Assembly: GCA_023131215.1 (NCBI GenBank)
Contig: JAGLZV010000082.1
Coordinates: 1-21,930, forward strand
DNA length: 21,930 nucleotides
Origin: Candidatus Methanophagales archaeon
GTDB lineage: Archaea > Halobacteriota > Syntropharchaeia > Alkanophagales > Methanospirareceae
Direction of reading: 5' to 3'
In this document: positions 1-7,213 of the stretch, piece by piece
How positions within the stretch are numbered: position 1 is the first letter of the stretch
How the letters are laid out: each line of letters begins with the position of its first letter
The notes under the pieces: generated by a model
What the model saw: the letters and a program-made list of their open reading frames with translations, nothing else
Database searches by the model: none
What the model was told of the DNA's origin: nothing
Program-made: the position numbers and the translations under genes

Positions 1-1141
1 CAAACATTTTTACCGCATCTTCATACTCGATTTTACGAGGGTTACGTGCTAAGTACCCTTTTTCCTTTGACATAGCTTCAGCTAACCCCGGTAAATCATC
101 TTTTGGCACGTCCAAATCAGCAAGCCGAGTTGGCAATTCTAACTTTTCAAGCAAGCCCTTAACATGTGCAACAGCCTTCGATGCCGCTTCTTCCTCTGGC
201 ATTCTCGATATATCCTCTCCCATTTCTCGTGCAACTTTCGCCAACTTTTCCTTAACTCCAAGTTCCTGTGCGTTATACTCCATCATATAAGGCAGGGCAA
301 GCGCAGCAGAGACACCATGTGGGATTTTATACTTCGCTCCGAAGGTATGCGCTGCTGCATGACCCGCTATAACGCCCGCATTTCCAAATGCCATTCCTGC
401 CAGCAGTGCTGCTAACGACATTTTTAAACGAGCATCGAGGTTATCGCCATGTGAAAAAGCCTCCTCCAAATTATCTGCAATCTTCCTTATCGCTTCCAAT
501 GCAAAAGAATCAGTCAGCGGGTTTGAACCTGTGGATAAAAACGCCTCAATTGCATGGCTCAAAGCATCCATGCCCGTTGAAGCAGTTACCTTTGGCGGCA
601 TTGTAGCGGTGAACGTTGGATCAATCAAAACAACATCTGCGAGATTATAAGGGCTTGCTATCGCCTTTTTCTTTTCTTCTACAATTACGAGTGCGAATGA
701 TGTAGCTTCCGCGCCCGTCCCAGCAGTTGTTGGAATCAAAATCTTAGGAACACTTGGGTTCGCAATCTTGTTTGCACCCAAAAAATCGCTTGCACCTTGT
801 TCCGGGTTCGAAGCTGTCGCAGATGCAACTTTTGCCATATCCATTACACTTCCTCCTCCAACACCTACAATCAAGTCGCACTTAGCAGCCCTTGCAGCTT
901 CAGCAACCGTTTCCGCAGCCGCTAAGGTCGGCTCAGGCTCCACTTTATCAAAAATGTCCACTTCTACCACTTCCTTCAAAGTTTTTTCCACCTTTTCGAG
1001 CAAACCTGTCTTTTCTATTGTCGCATCGGTAACCACAAGTGCTTTTTTCGCGCCCAATCCTTTCGCTTCTGCATCTATCTTCTCCTCTACCCCCACACCA
1101 AAAACAACTCGTTTTGGCAACTGAACTGCATACATTCCCAT
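1..1141 (-). CDS. Iron-containing alcohol dehydrogenase (3' end off the window)
   Basis: Group III (iron-dependent) alcohol dehydrogenase, a cytosolic NAD(P)-dependent oxidoreductase interconverting alcohols and aldehydes/ketones. I translated 380 residues from the ATG at 1141; family members are usually 380-400 residues, so only a short C-terminal tail is missing. Visible motifs: the nucleotide-binding GVGGGSVMD near residue 100, the GMDALSHAIEAF segment (Asp and His metal ligands) near 190, and the IAGHAAAHTFG...KIPHG segment with the remaining His ligands near 255-275. The start is supported by an AGGTGGT ribosome site about 5 nt upstream, and the next Met is two codons in. It lies 38 bp downstream of gatB on the same strand; a TATA-like TTAATATC near 1172-1180 could give it its own promoter. 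Substrate cannot be read from sequence. Confidence 0.93.
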   Translation of the reverse strand, partial: MGMYAVQLPKRVVFGVGVEEKIDAEAKGLGAKKALVVTDATIEKTGLLEKVEKTLKEVVEVDIFDKVEPEPTLAAAETVAEAARAAKCDLIVGVGGGSVMDMAKVASATASNPEQGASDFLGANKIANPSVPKILIPTTAGTGAEATSFALVIVEEKKKAIASPYNLADVVLIDPTFTATMPPKVTASTGMDALSHAIEAFLSTGSNPLTDSFALEAIRKIADNLEEAFSHGDNLDARLKMSLAALLAGMAFGNAGVIAGHAAAHTFGAKYKIPHGVSAALALPYMMEYNAQELGVKEKLAKVAREMGEDISRMPEEEAASKAVAHVKGLLEKLELPTRLADLDVPKDDLPGLAEAMSKEKGYLARNPRKIEYEDAVKMF

Positions 1142-1179
1142 TTTTACCACCTTTAAAGGTTAAGAAAGTAGAATAGATA

Positions 1180-2643
1180 TTAAAACTTTCCTAAAATTCG
1201 ACTTTCTATCTTCTCTTTCAACATTTCAGTGACCTCTTTTGGCTCCGCTCTACCTCTCGTTTTTTTCATCACCTGTCCGACGAGAAAATTCAACGCTTCT
1301 TTTTTACCCGCTTTGTAATCTTCAACCGCATCTTTATTCTCTTTTATCACCGCCAACACAGCCTTTTCTATCTCTGTTGAACCTATACTTGCTAATTCCT
1401 TCTTTCTCACGATCTCATCAGGCTTACCTCCTCGGTCGAGCATCTCCCTTATTATTTCCGTCGCACCCCGCTCTGTAATCACGCCTCTTTTCAAATGATT
1501 TAGTATTGCAACGAAATCAACGGCAGAAATCCTTTTTGATGCCTCACGCATTGAAATAGCTCGATAATTTAGCTCTCCCTTCAGAACATCTGCTACCCAC
1601 GTAGCACACAACCCGGTATTTATCTTTGATGCTACCTCTTCGTAAAAATTCGCTATATCTCTATCAAAAGTCAGCGCATTCGCATGCTCCCTCGTTATGG
1701 AATACTGAGACACGAATCGCTCCTTCTTTTCGTCTGGAAGTTCTGGGATTTCCTTCCTTATCTCTTCCACCAAGTCAGAAATACGAATGGGCACAAGGTC
1801 GGGCTCGGGGAAGTACCTGTAATCATGCTCAAACTCTTTTGTCCGCATAGAAAGCGTTATGCCACGCACTTCGTCGTAATGTCTCGTTTCCTGCTTTACT
1901 CCGAGACCTCTACGCAATAAGTTCTTTTGCCTCGTTATCTCAAAAGATAAAGCGCGCTCCACTCCTTTATACGAAGAAATATTCTTTACTTCTGCCCTTT
2001 CTCCTCCTCCCACTGATATATTCGCATCAACGCGCATCGCACCTTCCAGGTCGCCATCAAACACGCCCAAATATCCCAATATACTTCTTAGCTTACCTAA
2101 AAATATACGTGCCTCTTTCGGCGACCTCAGGTCAGGCTCGGTTACTATCTCCACTAACGGTATTCCCGACCTGTTATAATCAACTAATGAATATTTCGCA
2201 GTATCTATCGTTCCTTTGTACACCAACCTACCGGGGTCTTCCTCCATGTGCACTCTTCTTATCCTTATCTCCCTCTCTTTCCCACCATCACCATCACTCA
2301 CACTCTCTATTCTCACAAGCCCATTCAATGCGATGGGGAAATCATATTGTGTAATCTGGAAACCCCTTGGAAGGTCGGGATAATAATAATTCTTCCGGTA
2401 GAAAATTATCTCCTCTTGCACTTCACAGCCCAATGCAAGTGCCACTTTTATACCATATCGTATCGCACGCTCGTTCACCACAGGCAATGCTCCCGGTAAA
2501 CCCAGGCACGTTGCACACACATGCGTGTTTGGCTCCGAGTTATGATAGTCCGTAGAGCAGGGGCAGAATAATTTTGACTTCGTAAGAAGCTGTGCATGAC
2601 ATTCCAATCCTATTTTCACACCGTTTGTGCTTCTGCTTTTCAT
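1180..2643 (-). CDS. gatB: Aspartyl/glutamyl-tRNA amidotransferase subunit B
   Basis: GatB of the GatCAB amidotransferase, which converts Asp-tRNA(Asn) and/or Glu-tRNA(Gln) to the amidated forms; Archaea normally use GatDE for Gln, so Asn-tRNA is the likelier product. The 487-aa product has the N-terminal family signature GLECHAQL near residue 12, the paired Cys motifs CPC and CATC (residues about 27-45, zinc-type site), the YYYPDLPRGFQITQYD segment that marks GatB/GatE, and a C-terminal YqeY-like tail domain. The start is the ATG at 2643, preceded by AGGAGG; the reading frame stays open upstream to 2796, but that extension is Lys/Asn-rich and overlaps the divergent S19e gene. The length and the ECH (not the EIH of GatE) favour GatB. 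It is transcribed divergently from rps19e; gatA and gatC are not in view. Confidence 0.96.
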   Translation of the reverse strand: MKSRSTNGVKIGLECHAQLLTKSKLFCPCSTDYHNSEPNTHVCATCLGLPGALPVVNERAIRYGIKVALALGCEVQEEIIFYRKNYYYPDLPRGFQITQYDFPIALNGLVRIESVSDGDGGKEREIRIRRVHMEEDPGRLVYKGTIDTAKYSLVDYNRSGIPLVEIVTEPDLRSPKEARIFLGKLRSILGYLGVFDGDLEGAMRVDANISVGGGERAEVKNISSYKGVERALSFEITRQKNLLRRGLGVKQETRHYDEVRGITLSMRTKEFEHDYRYFPEPDLVPIRISDLVEEIRKEIPELPDEKKERFVSQYSITREHANALTFDRDIANFYEEVASKINTGLCATWVADVLKGELNYRAISMREASKRISAVDFVAILNHLKRGVITERGATEIIREMLDRGGKPDEIVRKKELASIGSTEIEKAVLAVIKENKDAVEDYKAGKKEALNFLVGQVMKKTRGRAEPKEVTEMLKEKIESRILGKF

Positions 2644-2715
2644 TGCCTCCTTTTTATTTTTATTTTTATTCCATAAGGTTTTTTTTTTATGCCTTGAGGG
2701 AATAGAAATAATAAA
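2644..2715. promoter_or_regulatory. Divergent gatB / rps19e promoter region
   Basis: This 72-bp AT-rich spacer separates two divergent starts. It has a tract of TTTTTAT repeats (about 2651-2670) that reads as ATAAAAA on the gatB strand and a second T-run ending TTTTAT (about 2680-2690) on the rps19e side. Either could serve as a TATA element. The gatB Shine-Dalgarno (AGGAGG) lies at its left edge; rps19e has only a weak GAGGG about 15 nt upstream. The box assignments are inference. Confidence 0.45.
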
Positions 2716-3168
2716 ATGACAACAGTATACGATGTGCCGCCGGGTAAACTGGTGAAGTTGGCAGCGGAGAAATTGAAAAAGAACAAGGCTATCCATTTGC
2801 CAAAGTGGGCTATGGATGTAAAAAAGGGTGCAAGCAAAGAATTACCACCGCAGGATATGGATTGGTGGTGGGTGAGGTGTGCATCTGTGCTACGGCAAAT
2901 ATACATACATGGACCAGTAGGGGTATCGAGGCTACGCACGTATTACGGTGGCAGAGTTAGAAGGGGGGCAAAGCCCGAGAGGTTCAGAGAAGCTTCAGGG
3001 AAGATAATAAGAGCGGTGCTTTTGCAGTTAGAGCAGGCAGAGTATGTAATTAATCCAGAAAAGGGGAAAAAGGGGCGAATAATATCGCCGAAAGGGCAAT
3101 CTTTCCTCGATGACACCGCGCATGAAATAAAGAATCCACAAAACGCAAAACAAAATAAAGGTGAGTAA
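2716..3168 (+). CDS. rps19e: 30S ribosomal protein S19e
   Basis: Small-subunit ribosomal protein found only in Archaea and eukaryotes, needed for 30S/40S maturation. The 150-aa product starts MTTVYDVPPGKL and carries the S19e signature DWWWVRCASVLRQIY (residues about 49-63) followed by GPVGVSRLRTYYGG and the basic winged-helix region ending KGRIISPKGQSFLD. The length is typical. The final ~17 residues (NPQNAKQNKGE) are a low-complexity tail. It heads the plus-strand cluster and is followed 21 bp later by the PDCD5-like gene, a pairing conserved in many archaea. Confidence 0.97.
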   Translation: MTTVYDVPPGKLVKLAAEKLKKNKAIHLPKWAMDVKKGASKELPPQDMDWWWVRCASVLRQIYIHGPVGVSRLRTYYGGRVRRGAKPERFREASGKIIRAVLLQLEQAEYVINPEKGKKGRIISPKGQSFLDDTAHEIKNPQNAKQNKGE

Positions 3169-3189
3169 AAAGAGAGACAGGTGTTAAAG

Positions 3190-3522
3190 ATGGCAGGTGA
3201 AGAAGAATTAGAGGAAATAAGGAGGAGAAAGTATGAGCAGATGCTGCAGGCACAGACAGGGGCTGCGGAAGAGGAAGGGAGAAGGAAAGAGGTAGAAGAG
3301 GCGAAGAGGAATATTATCAGGCAGATTCTCACAGCAGAAGCAAGGGAGAGGTTAAATAACATAAGAATGGCAAAGCCCGAATTTGCAGAACAGTTGGAGA
3401 ATCAGCTAATAGCATTAGCGCAGAGCGGAAGGATAAAAAGTATGATAAACGATGCCCAGTTAAAGGAAATCCTGCGGCAGATAATGCCGAAGAAGCGCGA
3501 AATTTCTATAACAAGGGTATAA
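3190..3522 (+). CDS. PDCD5/TFAR19-family DNA-binding protein
   Basis: Archaeal homologue of programmed cell death 5, a small basic three-helix protein with nucleic-acid binding reported for archaeal members; its precise archaeal role is unsettled. The 110-aa product has an acidic/basic N-terminal helix (MAGEEELEEIRRRKYEQ) and the diagnostic C-terminal core ERLNNIRMAKPEFAEQLEN followed by QSGRIKSMINDAQLKEIL. I chose the ATG at 3190 rather than the in-frame GTG at 3181, because the GTG overlaps a GGTG ribosome site (3179-3182) that is well spaced for the ATG. It lies between S19e and the pantothenate-pathway gene, all on one strand with short gaps, so it is probably co-transcribed. Confidence 0.94.
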   Translation: MAGEEELEEIRRRKYEQMLQAQTGAAEEEGRRKEVEEAKRNIIRQILTAEARERLNNIRMAKPEFAEQLENQLIALAQSGRIKSMINDAQLKEILRQIMPKKREISITRV

Positions 3523-3545
3523 ATAAATACAAGAAAGGTTTATGC

Positions 3546-4313
3546 ATGTTCAAAATCCCAGAGACTCATCCGAGATATGGGTCTTTAATGAAAAGAGAGA
3601 AGCTCGTAGCTGGTATAGAAGCAGGGATAACAAGCAAGCAAGGGTTGATAGCGCATGGAAGGGGCGAAGCTTTTGATTATTTGATTGGAGAAAGGACTTT
3701 GGATTCGGCGATGAGAGCGACAGAAGTTGCTGCTGCTTTATTGCTCGCTGCAAAGAAGCCGGTGATTTCTGTGAATGGAAACGTCGCTGCGTTGGTTCCA
3801 AAAGAGATAATTGAGCTAAGTGACTTGATAAACGCACCTTTAGAAGTGAATATCTTTTACAGGACCGAAGAGAGAGTGAGGAAAATAAAAGAGCTGTTAG
3901 AGAAGCAAGGCGCTAGGAAAGTGCTTGGTGATAAAGCAGATGCCAAAATACCAGGAATAGAGCATGCACGTGCAAAGATTGACCACGAAGGGATTTACAG
4001 CGCAGATGTGGTTCTTGTGCCTTTAGAAGACGGTGATAGATGCGAAGCACTTGTCGAAATGGGAAAAAAGGTAATAACAATTGATTTGAATCCTTTATCG
4101 AGAACTTCCAGGCATGCGACCGTAAGCATTGTGGATGATGTGGAAAGAGCGACAAAGAACCTTATTTCGGCGGTTAAAGAGAAGAAGCAGAAGAGAAAGA
4201 AGGAGGGTGAAGAGAAGTCGGTTTCAGCGTGGGAAGGTTACAATAACAAAGGCAATCTGAGAGAAGTCGTTAAGGAAATCGTGAACAGGCTAAAAGAAAA
4301 AGGTTTAATTTAA
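3546..4313 (+). CDS. 4-phosphopantoate--beta-alanine ligase (archaeal CoA biosynthesis)
   Basis: Archaeal phosphopantothenate synthetase, which joins 4-phosphopantoate and beta-alanine using ATP. It replaces bacterial PanC/PanK in the CoA pathway. The 255-aa product matches the family throughout: THPRYGSLMKREKLV at the N terminus, QGLIAHGRGEAFDYLIGE (about 32-49), KPVISVNGNVAALVP (about 71-85), NIFYRTEERV, then VVLVPLEDGDRCEALV and VITIDLNPLSRTSRHA. After the conserved core (about residue 215) there is an extra Lys/Glu-rich linker (KEKKQKRKKEGEEK) and a short helix, longer than in members I recall. The start ATG has AAGGT about 7 nt upstream. It follows the PDCD5-like gene by 23 bp and precedes the prenyl synthase by about 28 bp. 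Confidence 0.94.
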   Translation: MFKIPETHPRYGSLMKREKLVAGIEAGITSKQGLIAHGRGEAFDYLIGERTLDSAMRATEVAAALLLAAKKPVISVNGNVAALVPKEIIELSDLINAPLEVNIFYRTEERVRKIKELLEKQGARKVLGDKADAKIPGIEHARAKIDHEGIYSADVVLVPLEDGDRCEALVEMGKKVITIDLNPLSRTSRHATVSIVDDVERATKNLISAVKEKKQKRKKEGEEKSVSAWEGYNNKGNLREVVKEIVNRLKEKGLI

Positions 4314-4342
4314 AATGCGATAAGTGGCATAGTTAAACTGTG

Positions 4343-5374
4343 ATGAAATCCAGCAACCGCAATCCGAACCTCGGCATCGAGACCTATGTAACTATTTTTG
4401 AAGATGCGTATAAAAAGAGCTTAGAGGGAAGAGAGCCTGATACGCTTTATAAGCCCATAATTGACCTGCTGGGAAGAGGAGGGAAAAGGTTAAGGCCTTC
4501 TTTATGTCTTATGGCTTGCGAGTTAGCGGGAGGTGAGATAAAAAAGGCGCTGCCAACTGCGATATGTATAGAATTCTTCCATAATTTCTCTTTAGCTCAC
4601 GATGACATCGAGGACGATAGCAAGCTGAGACGAGGGGAAGCGGCTTTGCACGTAAAATATGGGGTCCCTATTGCGCTGAATGCTGGAGATGGGCTATACG
4701 CTTTGTGTTACGAAGTGTTAAAAGCGAACAGGAGATTGCTGGGTGTAGAGAGAGCGTGGAAGATATTTGAAGAGATTGCGGAGCTTAGTGTTGTGCTTGT
4801 AGAAGGGCAAGCGATGGACCTTGAGTTTAAGGATAGAAAGGAGATGAGCGAGTCGGATGTAATAGAGATGCTGAGGAAAAAGACCGCGAAACTATTTGCA
4901 GTTTCCGCTAAATGCGGTGCTATTGCCGGTGGTGCTTCCTATGGAACAGCAGAGGAATTAGGCAGTGCATGGGAGGACATTGGAATTGCATTCCAGATAA
5001 GAGATGATATTCTTAACGTGGTAGGGGAAGAGGAGAAATATGGGAAGAGGATAGGGGAGGACGTTGCAGAAGGAAAACCCACTTTGCTTCTCATTAACTG
5101 CTTAGAGCACTGCGAAGCTCGTGAAAAAGAAAAGATTTATGAATGTTTTCATAATTACGATAAAGCAAAAATAGAAGAAGTCGTTAATTTGTTCAGGAAG
5201 TATGGTTCAATAGATTATTCGGAGGAAATAGCGATGCGATATCTGCATAGAGGGACAGATAAGATAAGAAAAATAGATATAAAAGGAAAAGGTGAAGCGG
5301 AAGGTAAAAGTAAAAGCGAGATAAGAGATAAGATGGGGGCTCTGGCGGAATATTTCGTGGAAAGAGAAAGGTAA
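4343..5374 (+). CDS. idsA: Geranylgeranyl/polyprenyl diphosphate synthase
   Basis: Trans-isoprenyl diphosphate synthase that condenses IPP with allylic diphosphates, in Archaea supplying the C20 (or longer) chains of ether lipids. Visible are GRGGKRLRP (substrate/IPP-binding Lys-Arg, residues about 45-53), the first Asp-rich motif HDDIEDD followed by RRGE (about 87-99), GQAMDLEF, and the second Asp-rich region IRDDILNVVGE...GEDVAEGKPTLL (about 220-250). About 343 aa is typical. The frame allows GTG at 4340 or ATG at 4343; no ribosome site decides between them and I use the ATG. The C terminus is Lys/Glu-rich. It sits between the CoA-pathway gene and S14, 23 bp upstream of the latter. Chain length cannot be assigned from the motifs alone. 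Confidence 0.94.
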   Translation: MKSSNRNPNLGIETYVTIFEDAYKKSLEGREPDTLYKPIIDLLGRGGKRLRPSLCLMACELAGGEIKKALPTAICIEFFHNFSLAHDDIEDDSKLRRGEAALHVKYGVPIALNAGDGLYALCYEVLKANRRLLGVERAWKIFEEIAELSVVLVEGQAMDLEFKDRKEMSESDVIEMLRKKTAKLFAVSAKCGAIAGGASYGTAEELGSAWEDIGIAFQIRDDILNVVGEEEKYGKRIGEDVAEGKPTLLLINCLEHCEAREKEKIYECFHNYDKAKIEEVVNLFRKYGSIDYSEEIAMRYLHRGTDKIRKIDIKGKGEAEGKSKSEIRDKMGALAEYFVERER

Positions 5375-5397
5375 AGAGAGGAGATAATAGAAAAGAA

Positions 5398-5553
5398 ATG
5401 GAGAGGAACAAGGATAAGAGATTTGGAAGAGGTGCAAACGCCTGCCGGCGATGTGGCAGGAGACGTGGATTGATTCGCAGATACGGGATTTATCTGTGCA
5501 GACAGTGCTTCAGAGAGATAGCAAGGGAGATAGGGTTTAAGAAGTACAACTAA
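5398..5553 (+). CDS. rps14: 30S ribosomal protein S14 (zinc-binding type)
   Basis: Small-subunit head protein S14, archaeal zinc-binding form. The gene encodes just 51 residues: MERNKDKRFGRG at the N terminus, then CRRCGRR (first CxxC), RRYGIYLCRQC (second CxxC) and the conserved C terminus REIAREIGFKKYN ending in TAA. All four zinc-ligand cysteines are present. A purine-rich GAGAGGAG lies about 15 nt upstream, which is a loose spacing. It follows the prenyl synthase by 23 bp. Normally S14 lies in the spc operon between L5 and S8; here L5 is missing and a 114-bp spacer containing a large hairpin structure separates it from S8. Confidence 0.96.
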   Translation: MERNKDKRFGRGANACRRCGRRRGLIRRYGIYLCRQCFREIAREIGFKKYN

Positions 5554-5556
5554 AAC

Positions 5557-5610
5557 CTTTTCTTTGAACAGCTTCGCTGTTCCATTGCTTTAGCAATGAT
5601 GAAAGAAAAG
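5557..5610 (+). repeat. Perfect three-stem (three-way junction) inverted-repeat structure
   Basis: Three nested inverted repeats pair without a single mismatch. The outer stem is CTTTTCTTT (5557-5565) with AAAGAAAAG (5602-5610). Inside it are hairpin A, GAACAGC-TTC-GCTGTTC (5566-5582), and hairpin B, CATTGC-TTTA-GCAATG (5583-5598). Only three bases (5599-5601) are unpaired at the junction. It begins three bases after the S14 stop and ends 57 bp before the S8 start. It may be a terminator/processing element for the S14 transcript or an inserted miniature element; function is inference. Confidence 0.8.
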
Positions 5611-5630
5611 CTTTACCAAAAGAAGAGAGG

Positions 5631-5641
5631 TTAAATATATA
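5631..5641 (+). promoter_or_regulatory. TATA-like box for rps8
   Basis: The sequence TTAAATATATA lies about 30 bp upstream of the S8 ATG, after the hairpin structure. With the usual archaeal spacing of about 25 bp, transcription would begin very near the start codon. This suggests S8 has its own promoter instead of depending on read-through from S14. It is recognised by motif only. Confidence 0.5.
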
Positions 5642-5667
5642 GGGATGATAAAAAATAGGAGAAAAGA

Positions 5668-6060
5668 ATGTCGCTAAACGACCCGCTTGCAGATGCTCTT
5701 TCGCACATAAAGAATACAGAAAGAGTCGGGAAGATGGAATGTGAGATAAAACCAGCTTCAAAGCTGATAGGGAATGTGCTGGGAGTAATGCAAGAAGGCG
5801 GGTACATAGACGAGTTTGAATTTGTAGAAGATGGAAAAGCGGGTCTTTTCAAGGTAAAACTCCGAGGTAAGATAAACAATTGCAATGCGATAAAGCCGAG
5901 GTTTTACATCCGTGCGAAGGAATATGAGAAATGGGAGAAGAGGTTTTTACCTGCGAGAGATTTTGGTATGTTGATAGTTACGACCTCAAAGGGTGTGATG
6001 GCACATGAAAAAGCGATTGAAGCCGGGATAGGAGGGAAATTGCTGGCTTTTGTGTATTAA
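5668..6060 (+). CDS. rps8: 30S ribosomal protein S8
   Basis: Small-subunit primary rRNA-binding protein, and in bacteria a translational regulator of the spc operon. The 130-aa product has the family N terminus DPLADALSHIKN, the central KPRFYIRAKEYEKWEKRFLPARDFGMLIVTTSKG and the C-terminal GVMAHEKAIEAGIGGKLLAFVY, all typical of archaeal S8. An AGGAG site lies 6 nt before the ATG. Downstream, where L6 would normally follow, there is a convergent gene whose stop codon overlaps the S8 stop (TAA at 6058-6060 against TTA at 6057-6059), so S8 is the last gene of its transcript. Confidence 0.97.
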   Translation: MSLNDPLADALSHIKNTERVGKMECEIKPASKLIGNVLGVMQEGGYIDEFEFVEDGKAGLFKVKLRGKINNCNAIKPRFYIRAKEYEKWEKRFLPARDFGMLIVTTSKGVMAHEKAIEAGIGGKLLAFVY

Positions 6061-7019
6061 ATCAAACCTTTTAGAAAAAGGTTTGATCCAAAAATTTCTG
6101 AGCTATTTACCTCATACCTCCCATAATTCATCGTAATCATTCCAGAGATCCCAAACTCCGCGAGCAACGCTAAATCTTCCCTTTCAAGTGCTTTTTCCTT
6201 AACAGGCGGAACTGGTTTTGTCCTTCTGCAAATTATCCTTCCACCACTCATTTTAGCACCCACAAAGCCCTTGCATTCACCCTTCACGAACACAACCCCT
6301 TTTCTCATCTCCACGCCTAAAAATTCCGCTGCATCTCCCAATATTACAACTTTACCGCCATTAAGCAAAGCAGCGGCGTTCATCCCTGCATTCCCTTCCA
6401 CTAATACGAAACCTTTCCGCATCAATATGCCAACGCTTATCCCAACATCTCCTTTCACATGCACCTTTGCCACTTTCCTGCAGCGAGCAGCAAGTGTGCT
6501 TCTCAAAATTCCGTCTTCAAGAAGCAGCTCTCCTTCTTTGAGCTCGTTAGGCTCAAGTATGCTCTCCGTTTCCTTCTCTTCAGGGTGATGTAAGAGCCAG
6601 GTTATCGAAACAAATTTCTTGTAATCTTCCCAATCGGTTTTTACTTGCACCACGTTGCCAAGAGGTTCTTCGACTTTGCCCTTAACGTAAATAGAGCCCG
6701 AAAGCATGCTCATTCCAAGATAAGAGCCTGCATTTCCATCTACTATTATTGACCCGGCTCCTGGCAGCTCCTTTCCACTGCCACCGAAATAAACGAGGTC
6801 AACACCCAAACTTGAACCGAGCCTCTTGCCCACATCTCCTTTAATATGCACCTCTTCGCCGTTTTTCAATGCCTCAACAACATCTTCATACGAGTAACTC
6901 GTGCCGAGTTGAGAAGGAATTGCATCGGCAGGATTAAGTTTTGCTCCTCTGTGCTGCCAGAAGAAGTTGTAAGTGAAGTCACCGATGCAGTCTTGGGGTG
7001 CAGTCAGTTTTAGCTCCAT
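6057..7019 (-). CDS. GXGXG beta-helix protein (FwdC / glutamate-synthase C-terminal-like)
   Basis: Stand-alone GXGXG-domain protein of the type found in formylmethanofuran dehydrogenase subunit C and the C terminus of glutamate synthase. The 320-aa product shows the repeating glycine pattern of the right-handed beta-helix: VHIKGDVGKRLGSSLG (about 57-72), SIIVDGNAGSYLGMSMLSG (about 90-108), SIYVKGKVEEPLGN, then VHVKGDVGISVGILMRKG (about 186-203), FVLVEGNAGMNAAALLNGG, VVILGDAAEFLG and VVFVKGECKGFVGAKMSGG. It is longer than a single GXGXG domain and has a distinct N-terminal ~50 residues and C-terminal ~55 residues. No other Fwd/Fmd or glutamate synthase gene is adjacent, so the substrate is unknown. 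Its last codons (FLKGLI) are written by the palindrome at 6061-6087 and its stop overlaps that of S8. Confidence 0.8.
   Translation of the reverse strand: MELKLTAPQDCIGDFTYNFFWQHRGAKLNPADAIPSQLGTSYSYEDVVEALKNGEEVHIKGDVGKRLGSSLGVDLVYFGGSGKELPGAGSIIVDGNAGSYLGMSMLSGSIYVKGKVEEPLGNVVQVKTDWEDYKKFVSITWLLHHPEEKETESILEPNELKEGELLLEDGILRSTLAARCRKVAKVHVKGDVGISVGILMRKGFVLVEGNAGMNAAALLNGGKVVILGDAAEFLGVEMRKGVVFVKGECKGFVGAKMSGGRIICRRTKPVPPVKEKALEREDLALLAEFGISGMITMNYGRYEVNSSEIFGSNLFLKGLI
6061..6087. terminator. Bidirectional terminator-like palindrome (rps8 / GXGXG gene)
   Basis: A perfect 12-bp inverted repeat, ATCAAACCTTTT and AAAAGGTTTGAT, separated by the loop AGA, begins right after the S8 stop. It lies between converging genes and inside the last codons of the minus-strand gene. 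Both strands carry T-rich arms, so it could stop transcription from both sides. It belongs to the palindrome family also seen at 7147, 8430 and 15243. Confidence 0.65.
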
Positions 7020-7213
7020 ATTTATATTTGTAAGTGTTTAGCAGTAAAATCCCCAAAATCCAAATCTCAAAACCCAAACAATACTAAAATCCAAAAATTC
7101 AAATGACCAAAACAAACTTTTTTGTGAAGCAAAAACCTTTACTAATAAACCCTTTTAGAAAAAGCGTTTACAGAAAATATAAAAAAACTAAAATACATGA
7201 AAAATGGACGAAG
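7020..7213. other. Intergenic region with AT-rich heptamer-like repeats and a degenerate palindrome
   Basis: Between the GXGXG gene and the ORF at 7214 no convincing gene is visible. About 7039-7100 is a run of short A/C-rich units spaced roughly every 7-10 bases (AAAATCC, AAATCTC, AAAACCC, AAACAAT, AAAATCC). At 7147-7169 there is an imperfect copy (one mismatch) of the palindrome family, AAACCCTTTT-AGA-AAAAGCGTTT. The start codon of the minus-strand gene is directly preceded by AAATATAAAT. Confidence 0.6.

Noticed and set aside
768..1124. 118-codon plus-strand frame over the alcohol dehydrogenase
   Set aside because: It is antisense to the conserved nucleotide-binding region of the dehydrogenase, with Ala/Ser/Thr-rich shadow composition.
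2644..2796. N-terminal extension of the gatB frame (51 codons)
   Set aside because: It is Lys/Asn-rich, overlaps the divergent S19e gene, and the ATG at 2643 has a strong AGGAGG and matches the family start.
3546..4313. Possible ribosomal protein S2 (by position among ribosomal genes)
   Set aside because: The motifs (QGLIAHGRGEAFDYLIGE, VLVPLEDGDRCEAL) are those of 4-phosphopantoate--beta-alanine ligase, not S2.
7103..7213. Full 74-codon version of the small ORF before the radical SAM gene
   Set aside because: The first 37 codons cross a palindrome and A-rich repeat DNA and look non-coding; only the part from 7214 is protein-like.
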